Below are positions 17,656 to 25,210 of a stretch of DNA of 64,000 nucleotides, one piece after another. The position numbers and the translations under genes are program-made. The notes below the pieces were generated by a model that did not search any database, was not told the DNA's origin, and worked only from the letters and a program-made list of their open reading frames with translations. This stretch comes from Bordetella parapertussis (GTDB lineage: Bacteria; Pseudomonadota; Gammaproteobacteria; Burkholderiales; Burkholderiaceae_B). The DNA is taken from positions 6,915 through 70,914 of the forward strand of contig CAMBZR010000006.1 of the NCBI GenBank assembly GCA_945872285.1, read 5' to 3'. Every line of letters begins with the position of its first letter. Positions within the stretch are counted from its first letter, which is position 1.

Positions 17656-18564
17656 ATGCAAGCCAACAAGCAAATCCAAGCAGGTGTTTTAAACATCGGT
17701 TACGCCGAGTCGGGCCCGGTTACGGGCGCCCCTGTGTTTTTGATGCATGGGTTTCCGTACGATATCCAAGCCTATGCCGAGGTGGCTCCTCTTTTGGCTG
17801 CCGCGGGGTGTCGCGTAATTGTGCCGTACTTGCGGGGGTATGGTTCAACGACATTTTTGGAGGCGAGCACACCACGCTCGGGTGAACAGGCCGCCTTGGG
17901 GGCAGATTTATTAGCGTTGATGGATGCCTTACGGATCCCAAGCGCCTACTTGGCAGGCTACGACTGGGGCGGCCGAGCCGCTTGCGTGGTTGCTGCGTGT
18001 TGGCCCGAGCGCTGTAAAGGGCTCGTGTCATTTAATAGCTATAACATTCAAAATATCGCGCAGGCGCTGGTGCCCGACACGCCCGAGCGCGAGCATCGGC
18101 TGTGGTACCAATATTATTTTCATAGCGAACGCGGCCGTGCCGGCTTGCAAAAAGACCGACAAGGCTTGATTCGATTACTTTGGCGTTTGTGGTCGCCGAC
18201 ATGGGAGTTTGATGACGCAACCTTTGCACGCAGCGCGCCGTCGTTTGAACATCCTGACTTTGTCGACGTGGTAATTCACTCGTATCGCCATCGCTTTGGA
18301 TTGGTTGAGGGCGATCCAGTCTACGCTGACATCGAGCGTCGCTTAGCGGCCGAACCGGTGATCGCTGTGCCAACCATTACGTTTGATGGAGCGGATGACG
18401 GCGTGCGGGGTCCGTCTGCTCCTGAGGCGAGCGCTAAACGGTTTACAGGGGCGCGTTCACACCGTGTGGTGCCAGGCGTGGGGCACAACATGCCACAAGA
18501 AGTGCCCGAAGTGTTTGCTCAGGCCGTGCTTGAACTGATCCAATCGAGCGCCCAACCCAAGTGA
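17656..18564 (+). CDS. Alpha/beta hydrolase, epoxide hydrolase / dehalogenase type
   Basis: A 302-residue protein with HGFPYD (oxyanion hole), the nucleophile elbow GYDWGG with Asp as nucleophile, acid DGADDG and the final His in GVGHNMPQE. An Asp nucleophile places it with epoxide hydrolases and haloalkane or haloacetate dehalogenases and not with esterases. A cap domain with aromatic residues (HRLWYQYYFHSERG, LLWRLWSPTWEFDD) lies in the middle. It is divergent from the ABC operon, so it may act on the imported compound. The substrate is not certain. Confidence 0.85.
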   Translation: MQANKQIQAGVLNIGYAESGPVTGAPVFLMHGFPYDIQAYAEVAPLLAAAGCRVIVPYLRGYGSTTFLEASTPRSGEQAALGADLLALMDALRIPSAYLAGYDWGGRAACVVAACWPERCKGLVSFNSYNIQNIAQALVPDTPEREHRLWYQYYFHSERGRAGLQKDRQGLIRLLWRLWSPTWEFDDATFARSAPSFEHPDFVDVVIHSYRHRFGLVEGDPVYADIERRLAAEPVIAVPTITFDGADDGVRGPSAPEASAKRFTGARSHRVVPGVGHNMPQEVPEVFAQAVLELIQSSAQPK

Positions 18565-18586
18565 AGTCAACCACCTGAGTCAATCA

Positions 18587-20137
18587 ATGTTTAAGAGTCT
18601 AGCAATCTGCAAACGCATCGATCACGTCTTAAGCCGAATCGACCCAAACGACTCGCGTCAGTTAGCGCGCTTGACGTTTGCATACATCGCGTTTCATGCT
18701 GCGTTTTGGGCATTGATGGCAATCATCAGTTACACAGCGCCACATAAAGACAGCATCGAAGAACTTTTTTGGATGCAGTCACCTGCCTGGGGTTATCCAA
18801 AATTTGGCCCGATCGGCACTTGGTGGGTGCACGCCTGGGCCGCCGTATTTGGGCGCTCGTTTTGGATGACCTATGTTGCCGGTCAAGTCAATGTTGCGTT
18901 GATGTTATTGGTGGTTTGGCGCATCAGTTTGCTCTGCGTGAGCCCAGCGCGGGCCTTGATGGCCGTGGTGTTTACCAGCCTGATTGTGTATCACAACATC
19001 AACGGCTTGCAGGTCAGTTCAAATCTTCTGCAGCTTCTACCTACTGCCTTATTTGTCTGGGCATTATTACTTGCTGTGCGCCAGCCGCAATGGTGGCGTT
19101 GGGCCTTGGTAGGGGTCGCCGGCACCGTGTGCCTGCTGACAAAATATAGTGCAGGGATATGGTTTGCCGTGATGGGGGTGTGGTTACTGCAAGATGTTCG
19201 CAGTCGACACCGTTTTGCAATCGTTGGGATTGTCGTGGCGATTGTGGCGGGCGGTATTGCCTCGATCCCGCATATTGAATGGATGCTGCGCGAAAACGCG
19301 CCCACCTTGCAGTACATGCAAAAGCAGGTTGGGGCAGAGGTCAATCATTTCAAGCGCGTACTGAGCTTTTTAGCGAGCCAGGCGGGCAAACTTTCGCCGT
19401 TAGTCATTGCCTTGTTAGTGCTGAGATTTGGCTTTAAAGACAAAGCGCAAAATCCAGTCGCGTCAATTCCTATGGCTCAAAATTCTGAATGGCGTTTTAT
19501 CAGCTTTGCAGCGCTTGGGCCGGTGATCTTAACGTCGTTGCTTGGCACTGTATTTATTACTCTTAATGCCAATTGGGCGACTGCATTTTTTGTCATGCTG
19601 GGTTTATATGCGTTACGTTGGGTACCCGCGCTTGACGCAAAAATAACATTGACGCGTGTGTTGACGGTAGGCTTGACGTTGAACGTGTTAATGGGCGTGG
19701 GCATGGCGCTGTACTACGGTGTGATTGCAGATATGCTCGGCAAAACTGCGCGTGCTAACTACCCCGCTAAGCCCTTAGTCAGTGCGCTCGACAAAATCTG
19801 GGATGAGCAAAAGCTTGGTCCCTTAAAAATCGTGATTGGCGAAACCTGGACAGCAGGCACGGTGTCGGTGTTGTCTAAGTACCAACCACTCGTGCTGCCC
19901 TATGGCCTATATAGTCAAACAAGAGCCGTAACCCCTGAGTTAATCAAACGCTGCGGCGCGCTGGTCGTGCTCGACCGTGTAGAGTTGCGCAATCGCATTA
20001 GTCCTGATCTTCAATCCTTTCTCGATCGCGCAGCTAAGCAAGGTTCGTTTGAGGTCTACTGGAACCGCTACAAAAAAATAAATCCAATCAAAATCGACTG
20101 GGCCATCATCGAGCCCGAGCAGAAGGGCGGTTGCTGA
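18587..20137 (+). CDS. Family 39 glycosyltransferase-like membrane protein (ArnT/PMT type)
   Basis: A 516-residue protein with about ten membrane segments. The first periplasmic loop has the acidic pair (HKDSIEELFWMQSPAWGYP) expected for the catalytic Asp of PMT_2/ArnT enzymes, which move a sugar from a polyprenyl carrier. The C-terminal roughly 130 residues are soluble and periplasmic. It starts 22 bases after the hydrolase stop but is probably unrelated in function. The acceptor (lipid A, protein or other) cannot be told. Confidence 0.8.
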   Translation: MFKSLAICKRIDHVLSRIDPNDSRQLARLTFAYIAFHAAFWALMAIISYTAPHKDSIEELFWMQSPAWGYPKFGPIGTWWVHAWAAVFGRSFWMTYVAGQVNVALMLLVVWRISLLCVSPARALMAVVFTSLIVYHNINGLQVSSNLLQLLPTALFVWALLLAVRQPQWWRWALVGVAGTVCLLTKYSAGIWFAVMGVWLLQDVRSRHRFAIVGIVVAIVAGGIASIPHIEWMLRENAPTLQYMQKQVGAEVNHFKRVLSFLASQAGKLSPLVIALLVLRFGFKDKAQNPVASIPMAQNSEWRFISFAALGPVILTSLLGTVFITLNANWATAFFVMLGLYALRWVPALDAKITLTRVLTVGLTLNVLMGVGMALYYGVIADMLGKTARANYPAKPLVSALDKIWDEQKLGPLKIVIGETWTAGTVSVLSKYQPLVLPYGLYSQTRAVTPELIKRCGALVVLDRVELRNRISPDLQSFLDRAAKQGSFEVYWNRYKKINPIKIDWAIIEPEQKGGC

Positions 20138-20190
20138 GCGAATGCTGCGGGAAAACGAAACACAGACCCAACTAACGAAAAGATCCTGAA

Positions 20191-20727
20191 ATGTCACCTG
20201 CTAACCTCACGTTGTGCGTCCGCGATAGCGTTGAGGCCGACGTTGCGGCCATTCATGCGATTTATGCGCATCATGTTTTGCACGGCACGGCGTCGTTTGA
20301 GTTGACTCCGCCTACGGTTGACGAAATGCGGCAGCGGCGGGCAGATGTTGTGGCTAAAGCTTTGCCGTATTTAGTGGCTGAACAAAATGGTGTCGTGGTG
20401 GGCTACGCCTATGTCACGCTTTATCGCCCGCGCCCAGCATATCGGTTTACGGTTGAGGATTCTGTGTACGTGCAAGAAGGGTTGTCCGGGCAGGGGATCG
20501 GCAGCCTGCTGCTCGCTGAAATCATCCAGATTTGCACGGCGAAAGGCTATCGGCAGATGATGGCGGTAGTGGGGGACTCAAGCCTGCCTTCAGTCAGTTT
20601 GCACGAACAGCACGGGTTTACGCTTGCCGGAACGTTTAAGGCCGTGGGCTATAAGTTTGGTGCCTGGCGCGACACGGCGATGTTACAACGTGCGTTAGGC
20701 GAGGGGGATCAAACTGATCCGATATAA
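20191..20727 (+). CDS. GNAT acetyltransferase, phosphinothricin acetyltransferase-like
   Basis: A 178-residue N-acetyltransferase. It starts with RDSVEADVAAIHAIYAHHVL and has the acetyl-CoA loop VYVQEGLSGQGIGSLLL. MMAVVGDSSLPSVSLHEQHG and GYKFGAWRDTAMLQRAL are hallmarks of the PAT/Bar-like group. Members acetylate phosphinothricin, methionine sulfone or related amines; the natural substrate here is unknown. The stop codon lies within the promoter of the next gene. Confidence 0.85.
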   Translation: MSPANLTLCVRDSVEADVAAIHAIYAHHVLHGTASFELTPPTVDEMRQRRADVVAKALPYLVAEQNGVVVGYAYVTLYRPRPAYRFTVEDSVYVQEGLSGQGIGSLLLAEIIQICTAKGYRQMMAVVGDSSLPSVSLHEQHGFTLAGTFKAVGYKFGAWRDTAMLQRALGEGDQTDPI

Positions 20728-20745
20728 TTAATATCCGGTTATTAA
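20706..20745 (+). promoter_or_regulatory. Promoter with two palindromes before the RHH gene
   Basis: A perfect -10 TATAAT (20723-20728) lies between two inverted repeats: GGATCA-AAC-TGATCC (20706-20720) just upstream, and the AT-rich TTAATA-TCCGGT-TATTAA (20728-20745) just downstream. A protein bound at either would block the promoter. The next gene encodes an AT-hook/RHH protein, so autoregulation is a reasonable inference. Confidence 0.55.
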
Positions 20746-20758
20746 TAATAAGACGACC

Positions 20759-21166
20759 ATGAAGCAGCCAAAGATCACGCCAACGCCTCAGTCATTGTTC
20801 GGTGACTTAGACCTTGAGTTGCCCGCGCTTGATATGTCAGCGCAAGCCGGCAAGCGTTCGTCGAAAAAAGCGCAAGCCAAACAAACTCAACCCGAGCCCA
20901 GTGCCGCAGCACTGGCGGGGCAGGGCTTTTTGCCGGGATTGTCCAGACGAGGACGCCCACGCTTAAAGAAGCCTATTTCGGCAGTCGAACGCACCGCAGA
21001 ACATCGCCGCAAACGGCTTGAGGCGGGCGCAAAACGGCTTGAAATGATTTTGGATCGCGAGGTATCAAACGCGCTTGACGCGCTGGCTGAGCATTTCAAA
21101 GAACCCCGCAGCGAGGTCATCTCAACTTTGATCGTAAAGGCGGCGTCGCGCGTGTTAAAGCGCTAG
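20759..21166 (+). CDS. Small DNA-binding protein: AT-hook motif plus ribbon-helix-helix-like C-terminus
   Basis: A 135-residue protein. Residues 1-55 are polar and probably disordered. RRGRPRLKKP at about 63-72 is an AT-hook core (GRP flanked by Arg). The end (RLEMILDREVSNALDALAEH and EPRSEVISTLIVKAA) fits the strand-helix-helix pattern of RHH repressors. I do not recognise a named family with certainty. It stands alone, without a toxin partner downstream, and is preceded by two palindromes around a strong -10. A role as an autoregulated transcription factor or nucleoid-type protein is inference. Confidence 0.6.
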   Translation: MKQPKITPTPQSLFGDLDLELPALDMSAQAGKRSSKKAQAKQTQPEPSAAALAGQGFLPGLSRRGRPRLKKPISAVERTAEHRRKRLEAGAKRLEMILDREVSNALDALAEHFKEPRSEVISTLIVKAASRVLKR

Positions 21167-21240
21167 CCTTGTCAAGACTTTGAGTGCTAAGGCGACAAGC
21201 TCTAGCGCCTCAAGTCAACGAATCTAAAGGGGTTAGGCCG

Positions 21241-21663
21241 CTACCGCGCACCACCACGGTTAGCTGGGCCGCCTCGATTTGGCCCCGCGCCCGGGCCGTC
21301 GGCGCCGTCGCGATCAACACCAGCACCACCGCGTCCGACACCTGCGCGACCGGCGCCCGCACCGGGTGCTGCACCCACACCAGGTGCCCCAACGCCAGGT
21401 GCCCCAACGCCAGGTGCACCCACGCCAGGTGCGACTCCAACCCCAGGTGCTCCGACCCCAGGTGCAACACCCACACCCGGTGCGCCTACACCCACGCCTG
21501 GCAGCACCCCAACACCCAGTGCGCCCACATCAACGGGGCGAGTCACACAGCGAACAGGAATGCCAGGGCTCGTGCAGTACACGACTTGAGCGCTCGCCGT
21601 TTGCACGTGTAAAGCCACGCCAAGTACTGAGATTAGCAAGGCGGTATTCAGGATTTTTTTCAA
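21241..21663 (-). CDS. Secreted elastin-like low-complexity protein
   Basis: A 140-residue protein. A clear signal peptide ([20 protein letters not shown], cleavage near TASAQ) is followed by a short Cys-containing segment ([17 protein letters not shown]). Residues 47-105 are almost only Gly, Val, Ala and Pro in GAPGVG and APGVGV units, and the tail is rich in RGG, DRDG and NRGG. The order and signal peptide favour this strand over the open frames opposite it. The units resemble elastin-type VPGVG repeats. Its function is unknown; an extracellular or periplasmic structural role is possible. Confidence 0.65.
   Translation of the reverse strand: MKKILNTALLISVLGVALHVQTASAQVVYCTSPGIPVRCVTRPVDVGALGVGVLPGVGVGAPGVGVAPGVGAPGVGVAPGVGAPGVGAPGVGAPGVGAAPGAGAGRAGVGRGGAGVDRDGADGPGAGPNRGGPANRGGAR
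21349..21525 (-). repeat. Tandem repeats encoding [12 protein letters not shown] units
   Basis: On the plus strand, units such as CCCCAACGCCAGGTG and CACCCACGCCAGGTG repeat in steps of 15-24 bases. The repeated codons make copy number likely to vary between strains through slippage. Confidence 0.75.
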
Positions 21664-22176
21664 GGTTTTCTCACAAAATTGAAGAGATAGAAAGGCTGAT
21701 AATAAAACGCAAACAATACCCTATGTATGCAGTGACGCTTTTTATATGTACAAAGACAGCAGAAATGAGCATTTTTGCCGTTTGGCTGCAGCCTTCATCC
21801 AACAAGGTCATCACGTTTATAAAGTTAGCTTTAATGCTGGTGATGTGAGTGACTGGTTGCCGCGTAGGTCAAACTGGTTTGGTTAAAAGCTTATTGAGTT
21901 CCCCTTTTTGTAAAACAAGCTTGACTCGCAGCATGGCATCACCGATCAAGTGCTGGGTGGTGATAGGCGGCTAGTGTTAGAGGGGTTTCTATCGCTAAAG
22001 CAAGGGATACTACTAAGCCCCAAAACGGGCTCTTTGCCCTAACATCAACGGTTAGGGTAATAAAACGTATTTTTTTCGTCTTTTAGCGTTTAGGCGCTCA
22101 AAATCCCCAATATTTAAGAAGGTCGCAGGCACCTTTGCTCGTATCACTTAATGGTTCAAATTCGGAGACCTCTCAC
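21664..22176. other. 513-base intergenic region without a clear gene
   Basis: No convincing gene is seen. Two stem-loops lie before the TRAP operon: AGCCC-caaaac-GGGCT (22016-22031) and CCCTAAC-atcaacg-GTTAGGG (22037-22057). A 34-codon minus-strand frame (21869-21970) looks protein-like but has no start. The TRAP operon promoter should lie in the last 100 bases; no strong -35/-10 pair stands out. Confidence 0.5.
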
Positions 22177-23157
22177 ATGAATCGTATCGGACGTATCACT
22201 TTGGCAGTAGCTGGAGCCCTGACATTAAGTTTGGTGTCAGTGACGCAGGCGCAGATTATTATGCGTAATAGCGTCTCGATTGCACAAAACTCGCACCAGG
22301 GCAATGGTATTGACGTGTTGTCGCAAGAAGTTGAGAAAGGCACCAAAGGTCGCATCATTATTAAGAACTTCTTCTCAGGCAGCTTAGGTGGCGAGCGTGA
22401 AAGTATCGAGTCTGTTCAGTTGGGCACCCAAGAACTGACGGGCACTAGCACGGGCCCGATCCCCAATTTTGTACCAGCCGTCAAAATTTTAGATATTCCT
22501 TTCTTGTTTCGTGACAAGGCACATGCTCGCGCCGTGCTAGACGGCCCGATTGGCCAGGCACTGTTGAAAGAGTTTGATAGTAAAGGGTTCAAAGCTTTGA
22601 CTTGGTCTGAAAACGGCGTTCGTCATATGACAAATAACAAGCGTCCGATCAACCTGCCTGATGATTTGAAAGGCTTAAAGATGCGTACGATGGAAAACCC
22701 CGTGCACGTGGCGGCCTACAAAGGTTTTGGCATCATCACGACACCAATGGCGTTTCCTGAAGTCTTTACAGCCTTGCAGCAGGGTGTGGTTGACGGTCAA
22801 GAAAACCCCCTGTCAGTGATTATGGCGGCTAAGTTTGATCAAGTTCAAAAGTACATGACCTTGACCGCACACGTTTACAGCCCAGCTCTGTTGTTGATGA
22901 ATAAAGCATCGTTTGAAAAACTGTCGCCTGCTGATCAAAAAGTGTTTCTGGATGCAGCCAAACTGGCAGCGGCCGCGACGCGTGCTCGTGTGGATAAGGA
23001 TGACGCCAGTGGCGTAGCCGAATTGCGTAGCAAGGGTATGTCGATTATCGAGAACTTTGATAAGGCTGCCTTTGTTGCTAAGTTAGCTCCGGTGTTTACC
23101 CAGTTTGAAAAAGAGTTTGGTAAAGACAAAATCGATGCGATTCGTAATTACAAGTAA
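22177..23157 (+). CDS. TRAP transporter solute-binding protein (DctP family)
   Basis: About 326 residues from the ATG at 22177, which opens a signal peptide (GRITLAVAGALTLSLVSVTQ-AQ). It is a periplasmic binding protein of the TRAP family: GTQELTGTSTGPIPNFVP, VLDIPFLFRDKAHAR, DLKGLKMRTMENPVH (with the Arg that usually binds the ligand carboxylate) and GVVDGQENPLSVI. It leads a dctPQM operon. A terminator-like hairpin after it probably lowers expression of the membrane genes. The substrate is probably an organic acid. Confidence 0.93.
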   Translation: MNRIGRITLAVAGALTLSLVSVTQAQIIMRNSVSIAQNSHQGNGIDVLSQEVEKGTKGRIIIKNFFSGSLGGERESIESVQLGTQELTGTSTGPIPNFVPAVKILDIPFLFRDKAHARAVLDGPIGQALLKEFDSKGFKALTWSENGVRHMTNNKRPINLPDDLKGLKMRTMENPVHVAAYKGFGIITTPMAFPEVFTALQQGVVDGQENPLSVIMAAKFDQVQKYMTLTAHVYSPALLLMNKASFEKLSPADQKVFLDAAKLAAAATRARVDKDDASGVAELRSKGMSIIENFDKAAFVAKLAPVFTQFEKEFGKDKIDAIRNYK

Positions 23158-23190
23158 TTAGTCAATTCGAAGTTTGCTGAAGGATAAATT

Positions 23191-23226
23191 CAAGCGCGAC
23201 ACATAAGTGGCGCGCTTGTTTTTTTT
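23191..23226 (+). terminator. Rho-independent terminator/attenuator between dctP and dctQ
   Basis: CAAGCGCG (23191-23198) pairs perfectly with CGCGCTTG (23211-23218), with an inner CAC/GTG pairing, followed by TTTTTTTT. It is a strong intrinsic terminator placed inside the operon. Partial readthrough would give much more binding protein than permease, as is common for periplasmic binding systems. Confidence 0.85.
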
Positions 23227-23237
23227 AAAAAAACAAG

Positions 23238-23732
23238 ATGAAAAATATTTTGCTTGCTGTTGAGAGCGTGACGACTCGGTTCTCGTTGTTTATTGCCTGC
23301 CTGATGATGGCCATGGCGGCAACTCTGGGTCTGTTTCAAGTCGTGATGCGGTTTATATTAGAAATCCCAGCCGAATGGACCGAAGTGTTGATTCGCTTTA
23401 GTCTGGTGTGGATGGTGTTTATGGGCATCCCTTATGCGTTTAGGGTAGGGGCCATGGTAAGTGTTGACGTGCTGTATCGCTGGGTAGGCGCGCGCGGTAA
23501 GCGGATTTTTGATTTTGTGACGAGCGTAGCTGCGTTAACGCTTGTTGCTGTCATCATTTGGTGGGGCTGGGATTATTCTATGCGCGGTCGAGTGCAGTCT
23601 GTCATTGGCTTGGAAGAAATTTCAATGTTTTGGGCTTACTTAGCATTGCCCGTTGGGGGGATTTTTTGTGTCCCCGCAATCATTGCAAATTACTTTGACC
23701 CACAGCGTAATGAATTGGAGATGGCGCAATGA
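23238..23732 (+). CDS. TRAP transporter small permease (DctQ family)
   Basis: A 164-residue protein with four membrane segments and the DctQ pattern (IPAEWTEVLIRFSLVWMVFM and GLEEISMFWAYLALPVG). It joins the large permease to form the membrane complex. Its ATG comes 11 bases after the terminator T-tract, and its stop overlaps the start of dctM by four bases. Confidence 0.92.
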   Translation: MKNILLAVESVTTRFSLFIACLMMAMAATLGLFQVVMRFILEIPAEWTEVLIRFSLVWMVFMGIPYAFRVGAMVSVDVLYRWVGARGKRIFDFVTSVAALTLVAVIIWWGWDYSMRGRVQSVIGLEEISMFWAYLALPVGGIFCVPAIIANYFDPQRNELEMAQ

Positions 23733-25003
23733 GCCTCACTATGTTAATTACGATGTTGCTATGTTTTTCACTCACTGTGTCTGTGGCCGTCTCGATCGGA
23801 TTAGCCGCGATTCTGGGGATACAAATCGGCAACGTCAATATGCTTGTCTCGGTCAAAGAAATGTTCAACTCGTTGAATAAGTTTCCGTTGGCGGCGATTC
23901 CGTTTTTTATTTTGGCCGGTAACTTAATGGAGACGGGGGGAATCTCTCGTCGTTTAGTTGAGTTTGCCAAGAGTATTGTGGGTGGTATACAGGGTGGCTT
24001 GCCCATGACCTGCGTGTTGACCTGCATGATTTTTGCAGCAGTATCAGGTTCGAGCGTGGCAACGACCTTTGCAATTGGTGCCATCTTGATCCCCGCTTTG
24101 ATCAAACATGGCTACCCGCCCAATTATGCCGCAGCGCTGCAGGCAACCAGTGCAGAGCTTGGGGTGATTATTCCGCCTTCGATCCCGATGATTTTGTACG
24201 GTGTCGCTGCTGAGGTTTCAATTGGCGAGTTGTTTATCGCAGGTTTTGGGCCTGGCATTTTTATCGGCATTTCTTTGATGGTCTTTGTGCATATTTATTG
24301 CCGCTATAAAGGTTGGGGCAAACACGATGGTGTCGGTCGTTTGAGTTTTGGTCGTGCCACCATCGAGGCGGCTTGGGCGTTGTTGATGCCGATCATTATT
24401 TTGGGCGGCATCTACGGGGGCGTGTTTACGCCGACAGAAGCTTCTGCCGTTGCCGTGTTCTACGCCTTGATCGTGGGTATGGTGATGTATGGCGAAATCA
24501 AATTTCGCGATATCTTCCCAATTCTTAAAAAGTCGGTCGTATCCAGCGCAGTGATTATGTTCATTATCGCGAATGCTGGGTTATTCGCCTTCTTGTTAAC
24601 ACGCGCAGGCGTACCCGATGCGATCGGTCGCTGGCTTGAAGCAGTCTTGCAATCACCAGCCATGTTTTTACTGGGTGTCAATGCAGCGCTGTTTATCATC
24701 GGGATGTTTATCGAGACCGGTGCCGCGATTATTGTTCTGGCACCCATCTTGGCACCGGTTGCCATGCACTTTGGTATCGACCCCGTGCATTTTGGCTTGG
24801 TGATGGTGGTGAACTTGGCGCTAGGCATGATCACTCCACCTTTTGGTGTGAATCTATTTGCCGCGTGTACAGTGGCCAAATTATCCCTCGATCAAGTCAT
24901 CAGTCGCTTATGGCCCTTTGTGGCCGTGGTGCTGTGTTGCTTGATGGTGATCACCTACGTGCCCGTGCTTTCGCTGGGCTTGAGGGATTTGGTCTATAGG
25001 TAA
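23729..25003 (+). CDS. TRAP transporter large permease (DctM family)
   Basis: A 424-residue protein with about twelve membrane segments. Typical DctM stretches are FPLAAIPFFILAGNLMETGG, SGSSVATTFAIGAILIPALI, TSAELGVIIPPSIPMILYGV and NLALGMITPPFGVNLFA. It is the Na+-driven transport subunit. Translation is coupled to dctQ through an ATGA overlap. Confidence 0.93.
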   Translation: MSLTMLITMLLCFSLTVSVAVSIGLAAILGIQIGNVNMLVSVKEMFNSLNKFPLAAIPFFILAGNLMETGGISRRLVEFAKSIVGGIQGGLPMTCVLTCMIFAAVSGSSVATTFAIGAILIPALIKHGYPPNYAAALQATSAELGVIIPPSIPMILYGVAAEVSIGELFIAGFGPGIFIGISLMVFVHIYCRYKGWGKHDGVGRLSFGRATIEAAWALLMPIIILGGIYGGVFTPTEASAVAVFYALIVGMVMYGEIKFRDIFPILKKSVVSSAVIMFIIANAGLFAFLLTRAGVPDAIGRWLEAVLQSPAMFLLGVNAALFIIGMFIETGAAIIVLAPILAPVAMHFGIDPVHFGLVMVVNLALGMITPPFGVNLFAACTVAKLSLDQVISRLWPFVAVVLCCLMVITYVPVLSLGLRDLVYR

Positions 25004-25017
25004 GTGATGTGAAATTA

Positions 25018-25045
25018 CCGCGCACTCTTTGGGTAGGGTGCGCGG
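25018..25045 (+). terminator. Hairpin after the TRAP operon
   Basis: CCGCGCAC (25018-25025) pairs with GTGCGCGG (25038-25045) around a 12-base loop, 15 bases after the dctM stop. There is no T-tract, so termination would be weak or Rho-assisted. Confidence 0.6.
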
Positions 25046-25186
25046 ATTGTCACTGCCACGCCAGCCGCTGATTACAAGGGCGATCCGGTCGAGACGGAAC
25101 AGGCACAGTGGGCGGTAGATCAAGCTAGGATTTTTGTTAACGCTGAGAGAGTTGTCAGCAATTTGATCAGCAATGCTCGCGCTTGA
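25037..25186 (+). pseudogene. Possible C-terminal remnant of an unidentified gene
   Basis: An open frame between a TAG (25034-25036) and a TGA (25184-25186) reads ARIVTATPAADYKGDPVETE, then QAQWAVDQARIFVNAERVVS and a short end. The composition is very protein-like, with an amphipathic helix, but there is no start codon of the expected kind and I cannot name the family. It may be the leftover end of a gene deleted when the TRAP operon and the aldolase gene came together, or chance. Confidence 0.3.
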
Positions 25187-25210
25187 ACAATCGACCTATC
25201 AAATTCTTCT

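Noticed and set aside
21349..21525. Short-period repeats as a CRISPR array
   Set aside because: The units are coding, vary in length and have no unique spacers; no cas gene is present.
21184..21848. Plus-strand open frames over the elastin-like gene
   Set aside because: They are Thr/His/Cys- or Arg/Gln-rich shadows of the repeat; only the minus strand has a signal peptide and a sensible composition.
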